This document shows positions 1 to 11,102 of a DNA stretch of 64,000 nt, one piece after another. Source of the DNA: Branchiostoma floridae (taxonomy: Eukaryota; Chordata; Leptocardii; Amphioxiformes; Branchiostomatidae); NCBI RefSeq assembly GCF_000003815.2, contig NC_049985.1, positions 12,593,563 through 12,657,562 on the forward strand, written 5' to 3'. The notes under the pieces are model-generated. The model was given only the letters and a program-made list of their open reading frames with translations. It had not been told where the DNA came from and did no database searches. Position numbers and translations under genes: made by a program. The stretch's first letter is position 1, and each line of letters opens with the position of its first letter.

Positions 1-1715
1 CACAGTCAGTCGATAATAAGGCAGTCCTAGTTGTGGCGGTAGTAGCGTCAATATGAGAAGTGGTACTCAAAGATAACTTATTGTGCTGGCTGCTATAAAT
101 GATGGATTTTTTCCAGGGGAGTTTCTAAAACCATAGGGTAAATGTTATCTAATTGAACTAAAAGGAATCATGTTGATTCTTCAGCTAAGCATCTTGTCCT
201 GTTCCTGTTGACTTCACAGATACAGGACTGTGAATTTCACAGATCAGATACAGTCTACTGTATTTAACAAATTATCAAAAACATCTCTTGGAAGTCAATC
301 AACACTAGAATGTCTCCCTCCTTTAATACCAACCAGGACAGTATCCAGTATCCTTCCCTCCATCTCCAGACAGAAATTTTGGTGTTGGAATAGACCTTTT
401 TCACACTTCCCATAATACAATGCGAAGCATATTAACTAATGATTTGTCTAGCAAATATGGTTACAGTGCACGGGACATAGTAAAAATCACTTTCTGACAA
501 CAAAGAACAAAGGCTGCAGACGAAATGCAAGTCGTGACTCATAAGGTCATCGGGCGAAACCAACTAACAGCCACAGTTGTGACGGGCTTGCTAGTTTATA
601 CTTCTGACCACAAAAATTGGAAAATTCTCAGCCCTAATAATAGTTGTACTTTATTTTCCGGACAACTCATTATTGTATATGCTTTGCCGCCCTCGTATCG
701 CAGGTTTTAGCTGGTTTCACCCTGGTTTCCCACCCTGGGCAACAGTGGTAACATCCCAGTCAATATCCATATCCGGAACCCTGTCGCATTGTATTATGGG
801 AAGTGTGAAAAAAGTCTATGGTCAAGAATGTCACTGTGTCCATCAATTATGTCACACCAACACCTTTGGCCTCTAAATTTCAATTGACACAAATTTATTC
901 TAAAAGTGCATGCGATAGCATTTCAGAGCATTGACGAATGACTGTTTGAATTATGGTGCAACACACAAAATGTTCAAAACAAAAAAATCTGTTGACATAT
1001 TGCCTTTCAACGCCTCTTTGAAAGTCAGAGGTTATATAACTGAAGTCAACTCACGGTACAAAGGCAGTTGTGTTACGAGGACTAGATAACCTCCACAATC
1101 CAAATCATACAAACTTGAAGTGGACATGTTTCTTTACCATGCAGGAGAATGGTAAAGAATATAAGCAGAATCTACCCAACCTTCATCAATTTTATCCATA
1201 CGTTCTGCTACCACATGACCATCAAATCTTTCCACAGATCCTGTTGCATGCTGGGAGATGCGTTACCATGGATTGCACAAAATACTTCTTTTTTTCAGTC
1301 AGGTGGCCCGGACAGCAAAAGCCAGGTTGCACCATCAACATTTCAGATTGCACCACTTCCAACTTATTGTACTTTCTTCATATCAGCTTCTTATCCATTA
1401 TCTTTTCTTCCAGTTACATGTAACTACTAATGTTTTATCTTATCAAGAATTTATTTGAATACAAAAGCTTATGCATGTACGTGGGGGGAAATCGGTGTTC
1501 CAACTGCAAAATTTCAGGTTGGCACTGCACTGCCTGGGTTTAAGATGTGATCATTGCATTTGCAAGTGTGAAAGTGGGTATTTAAAGCACTGCTATCTTG
1601 ACATAGACCATACCGGTACTGTATGCATATGCATAAAACTGGTTACATTTCTTAAGTTTTAACTGAGTTTTTTCATGCTGTAGATACTAATGATTAATCT
1701 TTATTTGTGTTGCAG
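1..1715. other. Upstream/5' intron region of the kelch gene
   Basis: No coding gene is supported here; the short open frames lack splice or homology support. The stretch ends in a splice acceptor (a T-rich tract followed by TTGCAG at 1710-1715) just before the kelch coding exon. It is therefore probably the last 5' intron of that gene, with a non-coding first exon upstream, perhaps outside the window. It contains the inverted-repeat element at 391-818. Confidence 0.5.
391..818. mobile_element. MITE with ~35 bp terminal inverted repeats
   Basis: The left end (391-425, starting TAGACCTTTTTCACACTTCC) is repeated in inverted orientation at 784-818 with about two differences. The ~430 bp element has no coding capacity. 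I could not fix a clear target-site duplication, so the superfamily is left open. Confidence 0.65.
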
Positions 1716-1727
1716 AAAAACCTCACG

Positions 1728-3437
1728 ATGGCACCACGATTTCAGGACTTCTGCCACTATCCACATGCAGCATCCCTCTTGAAGGGTTTGCAGGAACTGC
1801 GATCTGACAACCTGCTGACAGATGTCATCCTGTGTGTCTCCGGCAAAGAGATCCCATGCCACCGCAACGTCCTAGCTGCATGCAGTGGGTACTTCCATGC
1901 CATGTTCTGTAACGGACATCGCGAGAGCCAGGAGCACAAGGTAACCATCCATGAAGTCAGCACCAATATCCTGCAGCTCCTTGTGGACTATGCCTACACA
2001 TCAAAGATCAAGATCACAGAAGACAACGCTGTCAAGCTGTTGGAAGGAGCCAGCTTCTTCCAGATCCAACCCGTGCACGAAGCCTGTGTGACGTTTGTAT
2101 CTAACAATCTTAGTTCTAAGAACTGTCTGAAGATGGTGCACATGGGCAGCATGCTGTCCTGCCCAGACCTGGAGAAGAGGGCATGGACCTTTGTCATGAG
2201 ACGGTTTGCAGCAGTTAGCACAACTCCTGATTTTCTTTATCTGACAAAGGAACAGCTCGTCAAGCTGATCTCCTCTGACGATCTCAATGCTTCAGAAGAA
2301 GTAATTTATAAAGCAGTCACAGCATGGATCAACCATGACACCAGGAAGAGGAAGAGGGAGATGAAAGAGCTGATGGAGCTGATCAGGTTCCCCTTCATGG
2401 ACAGGCTGTACTTCATGGAGAATGTGGAGAGCAATGACGCTGTACGCAAGGCTTGCCAAGACATCGTGACGGAGACTAGAAAGTACCAGCTGTTCCCGGG
2501 AGAGGTTCAGTCACCCCGCACCCGTCCCCGCCGGGCCAGTGGACTGAGGGAGACCGTAGTGGTCATTGGAGGGACGGAGCTACAGGAAACTGGGCCCACA
2601 AATGCCATTATGACGACCACTGTTACCAACCCATCAGAATCAAGCTGGACAGTCATGACAAGAATGAAGAGGAATGGCGACAGTGGTTTTGCTGTGGCAG
2701 TTCTCGGCAAAAGTGACATCATTGTGTCTACCGGCACGAGCTTTGCCAAGGATGTGTGGCTGTACCAGCCAGAGCTCGACTCCTGGTCCAGACTTGCAAA
2801 GATGATCCGTGATCGGTGCTATCACAAGTTAGCAGTGGTTCAGGGTAAGGTGTATGCAATTGGTGGCCAGGAGAGTGGCATCCCACAGTCGAGGCTGGAG
2901 GTCTATGACAGAAACCAGAACAAGTGGACTGAAGGCATTCCACTCCCAGAGCCAAGGTACGGCCATGCTGCAGTGGTGTTGGATGGCAGGATATACGTGA
3001 TGGGTGGATTTGATGCTGACGGCGAAGCGACGTCTACAGCGTACCGCTTCACCCCAGGAGACGACAAGTGGACAACAATGGAGAACATGCCTGCTGTAGG
3101 AGGTCATGTCACTGCTGCAGTTCTCAAAGGCAGCATCTATGTAGCTGGACTACAAGCAGGTATGATGTACAGGTTAGTCCCCAAGGAAGACCAGTGGATC
3201 AGCTGGGGTCGAACCGGTCCAGGTTGGGGAGTCTATAAGTTACAAGCACCTGTCAAATCCATGTGTGGGATGACTGCGTACCAGGGGAAGATCTACATCT
3301 TTGGAGGCAAGACCGAATCCGGGGGAAGCAAACAGGTCACGTGCTACGATCCAGAAACCAAGGTGTTCAGGAATGCAGGGAACATGCCCAAGGCTCTGTA
3401 CGGCCATGCCTGTGTGACCATACTGAAGTGTTGCTGA
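1728..3437 (+). CDS. Kelch-like (BTB-BACK-Kelch) protein
   Basis: The protein has 569 residues, all in one exon. The ATG at 1728 lies 12 bases after a splice acceptor (ending 1715); the frame open further upstream runs through the acceptor, so the ATG is the start. Residues ~15-125 form a BTB domain (LLTDVILCVSGKEIPCHR, then a YAYT motif). Residues ~130-250 form BACK, with the conserved Y-AV-AWI pattern. Residues ~285-569 are Kelch repeats with repeated GG and Y/W spacing (for example VYAIGGQ, IYVMGGF, IYIFGG). Proteins of this build are substrate adaptors for Cullin-3 ubiquitin ligases, with BTB/BACK binding CUL3 and Kelch binding the target. I cannot assign a specific KLHL orthologue. Length is typical for the family. 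A possible AATAAA lies at 3640-3645. Confidence 0.93.
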   Translation: MAPRFQDFCHYPHAASLLKGLQELRSDNLLTDVILCVSGKEIPCHRNVLAACSGYFHAMFCNGHRESQEHKVTIHEVSTNILQLLVDYAYTSKIKITEDNAVKLLEGASFFQIQPVHEACVTFVSNNLSSKNCLKMVHMGSMLSCPDLEKRAWTFVMRRFAAVSTTPDFLYLTKEQLVKLISSDDLNASEEVIYKAVTAWINHDTRKRKREMKELMELIRFPFMDRLYFMENVESNDAVRKACQDIVTETRKYQLFPGEVQSPRTRPRRASGLRETVVVIGGTELQETGPTNAIMTTTVTNPSESSWTVMTRMKRNGDSGFAVAVLGKSDIIVSTGTSFAKDVWLYQPELDSWSRLAKMIRDRCYHKLAVVQGKVYAIGGQESGIPQSRLEVYDRNQNKWTEGIPLPEPRYGHAAVVLDGRIYVMGGFDADGEATSTAYRFTPGDDKWTTMENMPAVGGHVTAAVLKGSIYVAGLQAGMMYRLVPKEDQWISWGRTGPGWGVYKLQAPVKSMCGMTAYQGKIYIFGGKTESGGSKQVTCYDPETKVFRNAGNMPKALYGHACVTILKCC

Positions 3438-4826
3438 TTCAAACAATGATGATGAGATAAAGTGGACTGTTCTGTACTAGATTGATACAATGTTTGCCAC
3501 TACAGTTTCACAGCACCATAGCATCATCATTGTTGGCTTTGAACAAAGATACATAATAGATCATGTATCTTTAGCTATAGAAGGACAATTGCAAGATAAG
3601 ATACAGGATCTCAGGAAGAAAAAGAACTGACTGAACATGAATAAAGACCCTACTACATTGCATTTGGGCTGAGCCATAATACATAGTACTGAGATCAATG
3701 AAGCTTCTTTGCAGATTGAAGATTTAGTTTTGATAACATTATCATATCTTTTTGATGAGACCATCAAAAATTCTCTAGTAACATTTGTAATTGGCAAGTT
3801 TCAGCAAATAAGCCATAGAGTATGGGCCATATAACCCAGAGCCATGAGTTCCTTTTTTTTCTCACGTTATGTGTAGTTTGTGCATGATTTTAGATTGCCA
3901 GGTGTTTTATCTATAGTCTCATTCTCTGAGGGGTCGAAATGTCTACCGCCTCAATCCACAAAATAGACTGTAAGCGGAAGTTGACCATCATTATATTTCC
4001 ACAGAAACTTGTGATAACTTACCTTTTTATTAGTCACCTTAGCATGCAAAACAAGTACTAAAGTAATCAAGATAAAAGATATAAAGTAGAGATAGTTTCT
4101 GTTGACTTCCAGTGTTTTATACTCAGCACTTGTGATAGTACTTATACTTTGTTCTGTTGTTATGAGAAGTTATCAACAAGTTACCGTTGAAGAAATTTTT
4201 TGTGTTGTGTGATTTTTCTGTTAATGTGTACTGATAAATAGGACTGCAATTCTAAAGAAAGCCATGAGGGGAGCCAAAATCTTATTGTATCTGACAAAAC
4301 AAACATTCCCAAACACATTACATGGTACGTTATAATGACATGTGTATACAAGTCCCAGGGTCATCCTTTATGCTGTGAGATATGAGTAACAAGCAATTGA
4401 ATTCCATCAGAAAATACAGTGACTGTTAGGTGAACAAAGATACAATAGTAACTTGTCTAACAATGTATTCAAAAAGAGAGACATTTATTGCTGAAACTTT
4501 TTCGCTGTTTTCTTCTTGGTGGCCCAGTGGTAACAAAATATCACAAATGACCATTCTTTTAATTTATGCTATCCAACAGGTTTATCACGCAGAGTTCGGG
4601 TTCAGTCTATATAAATACCATTCTGAAAACGCAATTTGTGTTTTCCAAAAAGACACCAAATCATGAATTTTTATGACCGTGAAACAAATAACTACCAAGG
4701 GCCGCCTCACAGAACTTGTCCCCCATGCCGCGTCAGCTGTCCTTTGCGGTTCTGAATTTCAATTTACCCCCCCTCCCGACTGTCAGTCACTCTCTAGCTA
4801 GCTGGTCAGATAGTAACGTTAGGACA
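3438..4826. other. Intergenic: kelch 3'UTR and methyltransferase promoter
   Basis: No gene is visible. The left part should hold the kelch 3'UTR, with an AATAAA-type signal at 3640-3645. The right end holds the 5' flank of the methyltransferase gene, whose first coding ATG is at 4827. Composition is AT-rich and unremarkable. Confidence 0.5.
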
Positions 4827-7800
4827 ATGGCTGCAGCGGTAGATACAGCACCAGGGGCACATGGACAGGAAAATATAAGGTAGGATTTTAACATGAATGT
4901 AGTAGGCTTCCAAGTTTGATTGAAATTATTTAGTGTCGCTAAGTCTGCAACACGAATTTGACATACCTAACTCCCTATAGTATAGAATGTTCTGGACCGT
5001 GCATTTTAAGTTGTAACTGATCACGACCAACTTATTCATCAAGTCAAAACTTCCCGGATCTTAAGTACTCGTGTTTTTTCTAATCGGCAGTGCGTGCTTT
5101 AAACTGGGTTACCTACTGGCTGCAAATAATACATTTAAGTATTTTAACACTGAACATGCCGTCTGGGAACGAACCGTCATTATGGAGGAAGCTAATGCGC
5201 TATTGTGCCAGTTGTCACGTGTATCGTGACTTTGTTTTTATAAGTGTAGGGAATGTTTCTCAAACTCAATGTTCCTTTTCTCTTGTCCTTTGCAAGTAAA
5301 GAATATTTCATTGAAGTAAAACGATTTTCACCACAAGGAAGTCGCCATGAACTTCACAGTGTACTATGACATGCCTCCTCTCAGCCCAGTACCCACCCAC
5401 GGCCACGCGCACCCTCTCCAGGAAAAGATGCACGTACTATTTTGGCCGATGATATGTGGAGTATCATGGAGCCCTCTAACAATAACAATATCAACATTCA
5501 CACATACTTATATGGCGCTGTCCTCACAGCTGTACGTGTGAAGTTACGAGCGCCCGCTAGGACACGCACAACAATTAATCAACGTCAAAAAACTAAATAA
5601 AATCAAATAAATATCAATGTTTTTATTTGCGAATCATCATTGCCAGAAGGCTAATTACATGTGCAATCTCAAAGTAAGAGTAAAATAATGTATATGATAA
5701 GTACATACGAGGGGCATTCAATAAGTAATGTCCCTGACCCATTTCCCATAGCAGGAGATTAATGAAACTTGGCACAGTTATTAGTCTTTCTCTTCATAGG
5801 AACCACCCAGAGTTTTGCATTTTTCCCATCATTTGATGTAGCTCTGGACACCGTTCTTGTAGGACATCCCAGGTTGGTCCTCCGACAGATGCCTCATCAA
5901 TGGCAGAAGAGGGACGACCAGGTCTGGGAGCTGTTTCCACAGACTTCCGACCTTGTTTGAATTCAGGATGCCAGCGTTTTACAAGGTCATATGATGGGGC
6001 ATCATCACCATAAGTTTTTTTTCATTTCATCAAAAGTCCCCTTTGGTGTGCGTCCTTTCAAATACAAAAACCGGATCACTGCGCGACACTCAACTTGCTC
6101 CATTTCACACCTGGTCCATTTCACACCTGACTCAGTTCAAACACCAGTAAATCAGTAACCACAATTAGTTCAGAGCTGTTTTTTGCAACATAACCCATAG
6201 AGATATGACTCATTACACATGCAAAATTTCATCTAGATCAGACAACTGGAAGTGGGTCAGGGCCATTACTTATTGAATGCCCCTCGTAACGTTAAAGGTT
6301 AAAACTCAACTATAGGGTTCTATGTTTATTTGATAAATGATGAATATAACCTAGAAAGCTTTTGTCATCTGTTGTGCCATCAAGCTGATTTTGTGGAGGG
6401 TGACGTTGGAATAATCACACAAAAATATAAAAGACGCATTGAACAGACTAAAACCCTACGCAGAGACAGAAGCTGTGTTAAGGCATTTAGTTGACTGGTC
6501 ACGTATCATTTGTGGACGTGTGTTGTACGAGTGCCAATGCCACGGTGGTGTCAACAATAGCGACGTGAAAGTACGAGAGGCATGGGTACTACATGTCAGC
6601 TATCGTGCTGTTCAACGTTTACAACTGATGTGTAATAAAAATGATCTTAGTGAAAAAGATGCAAAGGCTTCAGCCACATCTCGAAGTGTGATATTCCCAT
6701 AAATTTGCCAAACGTTCAAGTCATTCCCCATCAAATATCTACTTTGCACTTTGATCCCTTGCCAACAATGTCACGGTCAAAGCCATTTCCTCAAGAGACC
6801 TTGGCCTAGTTCCCGGTGTATTTTGGGTGCGTCTGTCCTACTGCCCTGTGTTTCCCGCCAAGTAAGACATTGTCTGGATTCAAGCAGGCCTTAAACAACG
6901 CCTCTTTCCATGGGTCACATATGGGACACATGTTTCATGTATTATTTCCGTATGATAAACTGTGATAGTTGGGGGCTTCTGAATGTAAAGTACCGTTTCG
7001 CACGTACAATTCGTAGTGCGCAAACAATATATGGCCGCTAGCTGTTTCAATCAAACATATTCATCCACGATTTAAACTTGTTGAACGTTTTTTAAAACGT
7101 TGTTGTCCCGAACTGAAATGGGACCTTAAGAAACTTAACATATGAATGTCTTGCTGTTCATGCGAAAACTTGTAGCTAAAAGGTACTACTAACAAAACTC
7201 ATCTTCATCAATTCTTATTCTCTTTTCACGCATTAGTGACGATAGTCTGACGTGGGTTGATGTAACAGTCGGAACACAGCTCATCAAGGTGCTGAACTGG
7301 GATGGTAAGTGATATGGGAAACAACAGTGTGTTACGGAATCACGGTTTAGATATCTATATCTTAAACGTTATAAGAATCAAGCAAATGACGGGATATAAC
7401 AGCCACCACACCAACAACTGCAGAACATTGTGAAACATGGTAGCTAAACCAATGTCTGTCTCTGTCTCACATGTAGAAGGACGTCAGGGCATTATAACTT
7501 TGAGTGGGCAGCGTCTTTGGCCATCAGCAAAGGTGGGACTTGTTAACACCTGCGCTCAAATAACACCCGCGCTTCTTACAATGGCATCGCCCGTCCTGCT
7601 CTACACATTGAATACTATTACTCAAAGAAGAGAAAATACACGATTTGTCGCATAGACACCTCAATATATTGAAATGCAAGCCCTTGTTTACATGAATTGA
7701 AGGCTTAGCTTTCAACAAAACTTGAATGATTGGAGACGTCTGTAGTATACTGATTTCAAAAAGGGTGAAAATGTTTTCATGGGAGTTACATATGTAGTAT

Positions 7801-10371
7801 GTACATTTGTCATGTCACACAAGAACTTTATACATGTAACTGTCGCTTCTTTCATATTTTCACTGCTTGCAATGGCTTATTTGCATACGCAAATCGAATG
7901 TCAAACACATGAAACACGTGATTAAGGCCCGGGAATGAGGTGTTACAAATTTAAATTCGAAGCTTGATTCGATACAGAAAATCATCAAAGACGACAAGAG
8001 TCTCTCACCCGTGACTTTATGAGCAAAATACACTGGTGTAAAGTGAATGTAGAGTTAACCAGTAGATAGGACATGGAGATTGACTGAAGCTATTTGTCTA
8101 AAAAAACAACACCAGCTATGTTCGACCTTGATTTCCCGTTGCAGAGATAAAACAGGGCATCATCACTCTATCCGGACAGCGGCTGTGGCCGGCGGCAAAG
8201 GTGGGGAGTGACGTCATCATCTCGGACTGGTGTTCTACATGATGACGTGCTAATGATAATCAGTCATATTGTACAGAAACACTAGAGGAGTTAGGACACC
8301 AATAGCATGTATTACAACACAAAATACGATATTGATGAGATGATAATAAGATTGAGCAATATTTCCATTTTACACTGACATAGATTTAATACTAAATGTG
8401 CACCATAACATAGGCTTAGATGCAGATGTCATAACCATGTCTTCAGTACTCGCGTGGATCATTACAAAAACAAGAAAAGCATTGAAAACGTGTAGTCTTC
8501 GACTATTTTTCGACAAAGATATAACGTTATTTATGTAAATATTGGAATCCCTGTACCACACTTACACCTGACTGTGCACATAAGTACGCTGTCTAGCCGA
8601 GCGCACCTACATGTATGTCCATGTAACTATGCCCTGTAATATCACACTTCTGGAAGTAGGCAGCAATCTTGCACAGCTTGGCGTCATGCCTATAATTTGC
8701 ATGTAATATTACGGAGATCATAGCAAAATTTTATATTCTAAACTAGCACTAATCATCATCTGTACGTTGAAACTTTCCAGTTACTGGCCCTCCTGATGCA
8801 CCATAACCCTGACATCCTGGAAGGCGCCAAGAATGTTCTTGAACTTGGAGCCGGTCTGGGAGTGGTGGGCATCGCTGCAGCCAAGATGGCGGGTCACGCC
8901 AAGGTCATGATCACGGACGGGGAGGACAGTGTCGTGGAGCTCTGCAGAGAGCATCTCAGGAGGAACTTCGAAAAGGGTCAGTGTAACTTCGGGCATTTAT
9001 AGCAACATGATATCGAAGATCTCATACCACCCTGAAAAATAAAGAGTGTCGCTGAATTTGTTGTTTCGTCCATTTATTGTGAATTCCTCGCTAAATCTGT
9101 TTGTCTCCCACTGCCAGCTGTATTGAAACAACTATATCAAAACAAACAGACTCACACTCCAAAAACAATACCCCATTCTCGGGGAGGTTGTGAATCTGCG
9201 CGCGCAATAATCCAATGGCGACTAAACTGTACTAAAAGTCGTTCTCTTGTTGTGTACGGTGAAAGGTAACTGCGTTAAGTCTTTATAATGTTTAATCATT
9301 TCATGAGGCATAACTTAGCTTGGTTTGAGTTGTTTGTTTTCAGTAGAAATGATTCTTTGTTCTCGTCACAGATCAGCCTCAGTGTGAGAAGTTATTTTGG
9401 GGCGAGGGTCTGGAGGAGTTTAAACAGAAGCACGGCACGTTTGACCTGATCCTGGGCTCGGACGTGGTGGAGGGGGAGGATTCCCTCCCGCCCTTCCTCA
9501 GTACCGTGAAGGAGCTGCTCAACTCATCGGTGGGTTTGACGGACAGTGAACTGCGTTACGTAGATAGGACACTGTTAAAAGATTCCGTTTTGATGATATG
9601 AAAATAGCATGACCAATAAAGTGACCAGCATTAGAATTATGCACCCGTCGATGATAGAGTTTGTATGAGCCTTTGTAACAGTTTCGCATTGCGAAACAAA
9701 AGCTCAAAGCCCATTCCATAGACCATACTAGCTCTGATACCAGCCTTCTTTGTAGACTTCTGGAACGGTGGCGTTTATTTTTGGGAGCGCTGATTCGAGA
9801 CTTTCAACATTATGCTAGAAAAAAAGGAGTTTCTGGCTACGACAAAACTTTCTTTTCCAGTATAGAGAACCGTAGTCCACCTTTAGGAAAATCACGAATC
9901 AGTGCTCCCCAAAATTAAACGCCGTTGGTCCAACAGTCTGCGAAGGAGACTAATTCCATACACGGCTTTAGATTTGACAACTCCAATTATACTCGGAGGT
10001 GTGCCGTTCATAAGGATCATGGTAAACAGATCATGAAAAGATGTACGGAGGAGGGAGTGCTTCTCGTGTTAAGATTTCATACTCAGAACAGATTACGTGC
10101 GCCTGTTCGATTCCTACAACTCTTTCCTGCCTTTCTTCCCCAGCCCACTGCCATGTGCCTGCAGACCTACGTGGAGAGACCGTACCTCCCGTCTAACCTG
10201 ATAGCTCGGGAAGCGGAGGCCTGCGGACTGTCCTACACCTACATAGAGTGGGAAAACCAGCCCTGGGCGCACCAGATGGTCCAGACGAAGGACCCGAGCA
10301 GATGGGACAGATTTTCACCCTTATGGGCCAAGATCAGGATCATCGCCTGGATGAAACCGCTGTCATCTTAA
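4827..10371 (+). CDS. METTL21-type (Methyltransf_16) methyltransferase
   Basis: Six coding exons join in frame: 4827-4879, 7237-7304, 8145-8200, 8781-8976, 9372-9529 and 10144-10371, giving 252 residues. All have GT-AG borders and compatible phases. The S-adenosylmethionine-binding motif I is VLELGAGLGVVG in exon 4, followed by the acidic post-I loop ITDG. Exon 5 holds LILGSDVVE, where most METTL21-type protein-lysine methyltransferases have a D-x-x-Y motif; here the last residue is Glu. The exon reading SGQRLWPAAK matches the tryptophan-containing segment before motif I in this family. The likely role is methylation of a protein lysine in the cytosol or nucleus, but the substrate cannot be read from sequence. 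Exon 3 has a second version at 7477-7532. Intron 1 carries a mariner remnant. Confidence 0.85.
5708..6286 (-). mobile_element. Deletion derivative of a mariner-type transposon
   Basis: The ends are ~35 bp inverted repeats (starting CGAGGGGCATTCAATAAGTA) with about two differences, flanked by TA on both sides (5706-5707 and 6287-6288), as in the Tc1/mariner superfamily. The minus strand, about 6107 down to 5795, still encodes the N-terminal helix-turn-helix part of a transposase: MEQVECRAVIRFLYLKG, then GTFDEM, and further on RPGRPSS. A one-base slip in an A-run near 6020 breaks the frame, and the catalytic DDD/DDE part is missing. The copy is non-autonomous and sits in intron 1 of the methyltransferase gene. 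Confidence 0.85.
7477..7532 (+). CDS. Duplicated alternative exon 3 of the methyltransferase
   Basis: This 56-base segment has the same length, phase and splice-site pattern as exon 3 at 8145-8200. It encodes almost the same peptide (EGRQGIITLSGQRLWPSAK against EIKQGIITLSGQRLWPAAK), although many third positions differ. It is preceded by a pyrimidine-rich ATGTAG acceptor and followed by a GTGGGA donor. Because 56 is not a multiple of three, using both copies would shift the frame, so only one can be used per transcript. It may be a functional mutually exclusive exon or a recently silenced copy. Confidence 0.7.
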
Positions 10372-11102
10372 GCTATGCAATATTTACCGTTTACAAAATG
10401 TACATCAAGAACACTATGCATTTATCGAGCTGGCCGAACATCATGCAAATGAGGACGAATGCCAAGGTACGGTGTAGAACTTGTGGGCCACCTAAGAAAC
10501 TGGCCAATTTCATATCACAGTACGTCCTAGATTGAATACCAAGATGAAATGAAGATATGGAGTATACAAACTAGCGCCTCCAGATTCAACATTTCTATAC
10601 ACAACATATAACATTAAGAATGCAGTTGTACATGGACAAGATAGAAAACGTAGGAAATTTATTTGACCATTCATAGCAGAAACTCAAGAATCAAAATATT
10701 TCACTAGAATATGTACATCAATGCTAGATCTCTGTTCTTCAAATAATGCACTGAAAATATGTACAGCATATGTACTAGATTGCTGTTCTTCAAATAATTC
10801 ACAAAAAGATATGTACATCAATGCTAAATCTCTGTTCTGCAAATAAGTTCAACATTTCCAAGCCAGTGTACTATTTACCTTTTCGGCAAGAACGACTCTA
10901 ACTGAAGGGAAACCGATAGAGATCAACAATGCACCAACAAACGTATGTATAAGATACATCAAGTGGTTTGCACATATGTACAGATGATCACAAAATGCCA
11001 ACTGTTTCGTTTTGCCCTGCGTAGATTATTTTTTTGATATCTACAAGACTCAGTCTCCAACATATTCAATAAACATGACACATTGGATGGACGTTATGCT
11101 CT
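10372..11102. other. Convergent intergenic region
   Basis: The methyltransferase gene ends at 10371 on the plus strand and the hillarin/KY-like gene ends at 11103 on the minus strand, so this AT-rich stretch should contain both 3' ends. It includes the minisatellite at 10706-10852. I see no gene in it. Confidence 0.6.
10706..10852. repeat. Three-copy ~50 bp tandem repeat
   Basis: Three diverged copies of a ~50 bp unit follow each other, each beginning near ATATGTACA and containing CTGTTCTTCAAATAA (CTGTTCTGCAAATAA in the last copy). It is AT-rich and non-coding. Confidence 0.75.

Noticed and set aside
5347-5541. 64-residue open frame (MNFTVYYDMPPLSP...)
   Set aside because: Could be an alternative first exon, but there is no donor in frame and no homology I can name.
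6439-6702. 87-residue open frame in intron 1 of the methyltransferase
   Set aside because: No motif, no splice signals and no neighbour support; length is within chance for this composition.
7231-8200. Reading both 56-base exons as consecutive constitutive exons of the methyltransferase
   Set aside because: Inclusion of both shifts the reading frame before motif I; only one can be used.
10144-10371. 148-residue open frame starting at 9925 as a separate gene
   Set aside because: Only the part from 10144 onward is coding; the upstream part precedes a clear CCCCAG acceptor and lacks family similarity.
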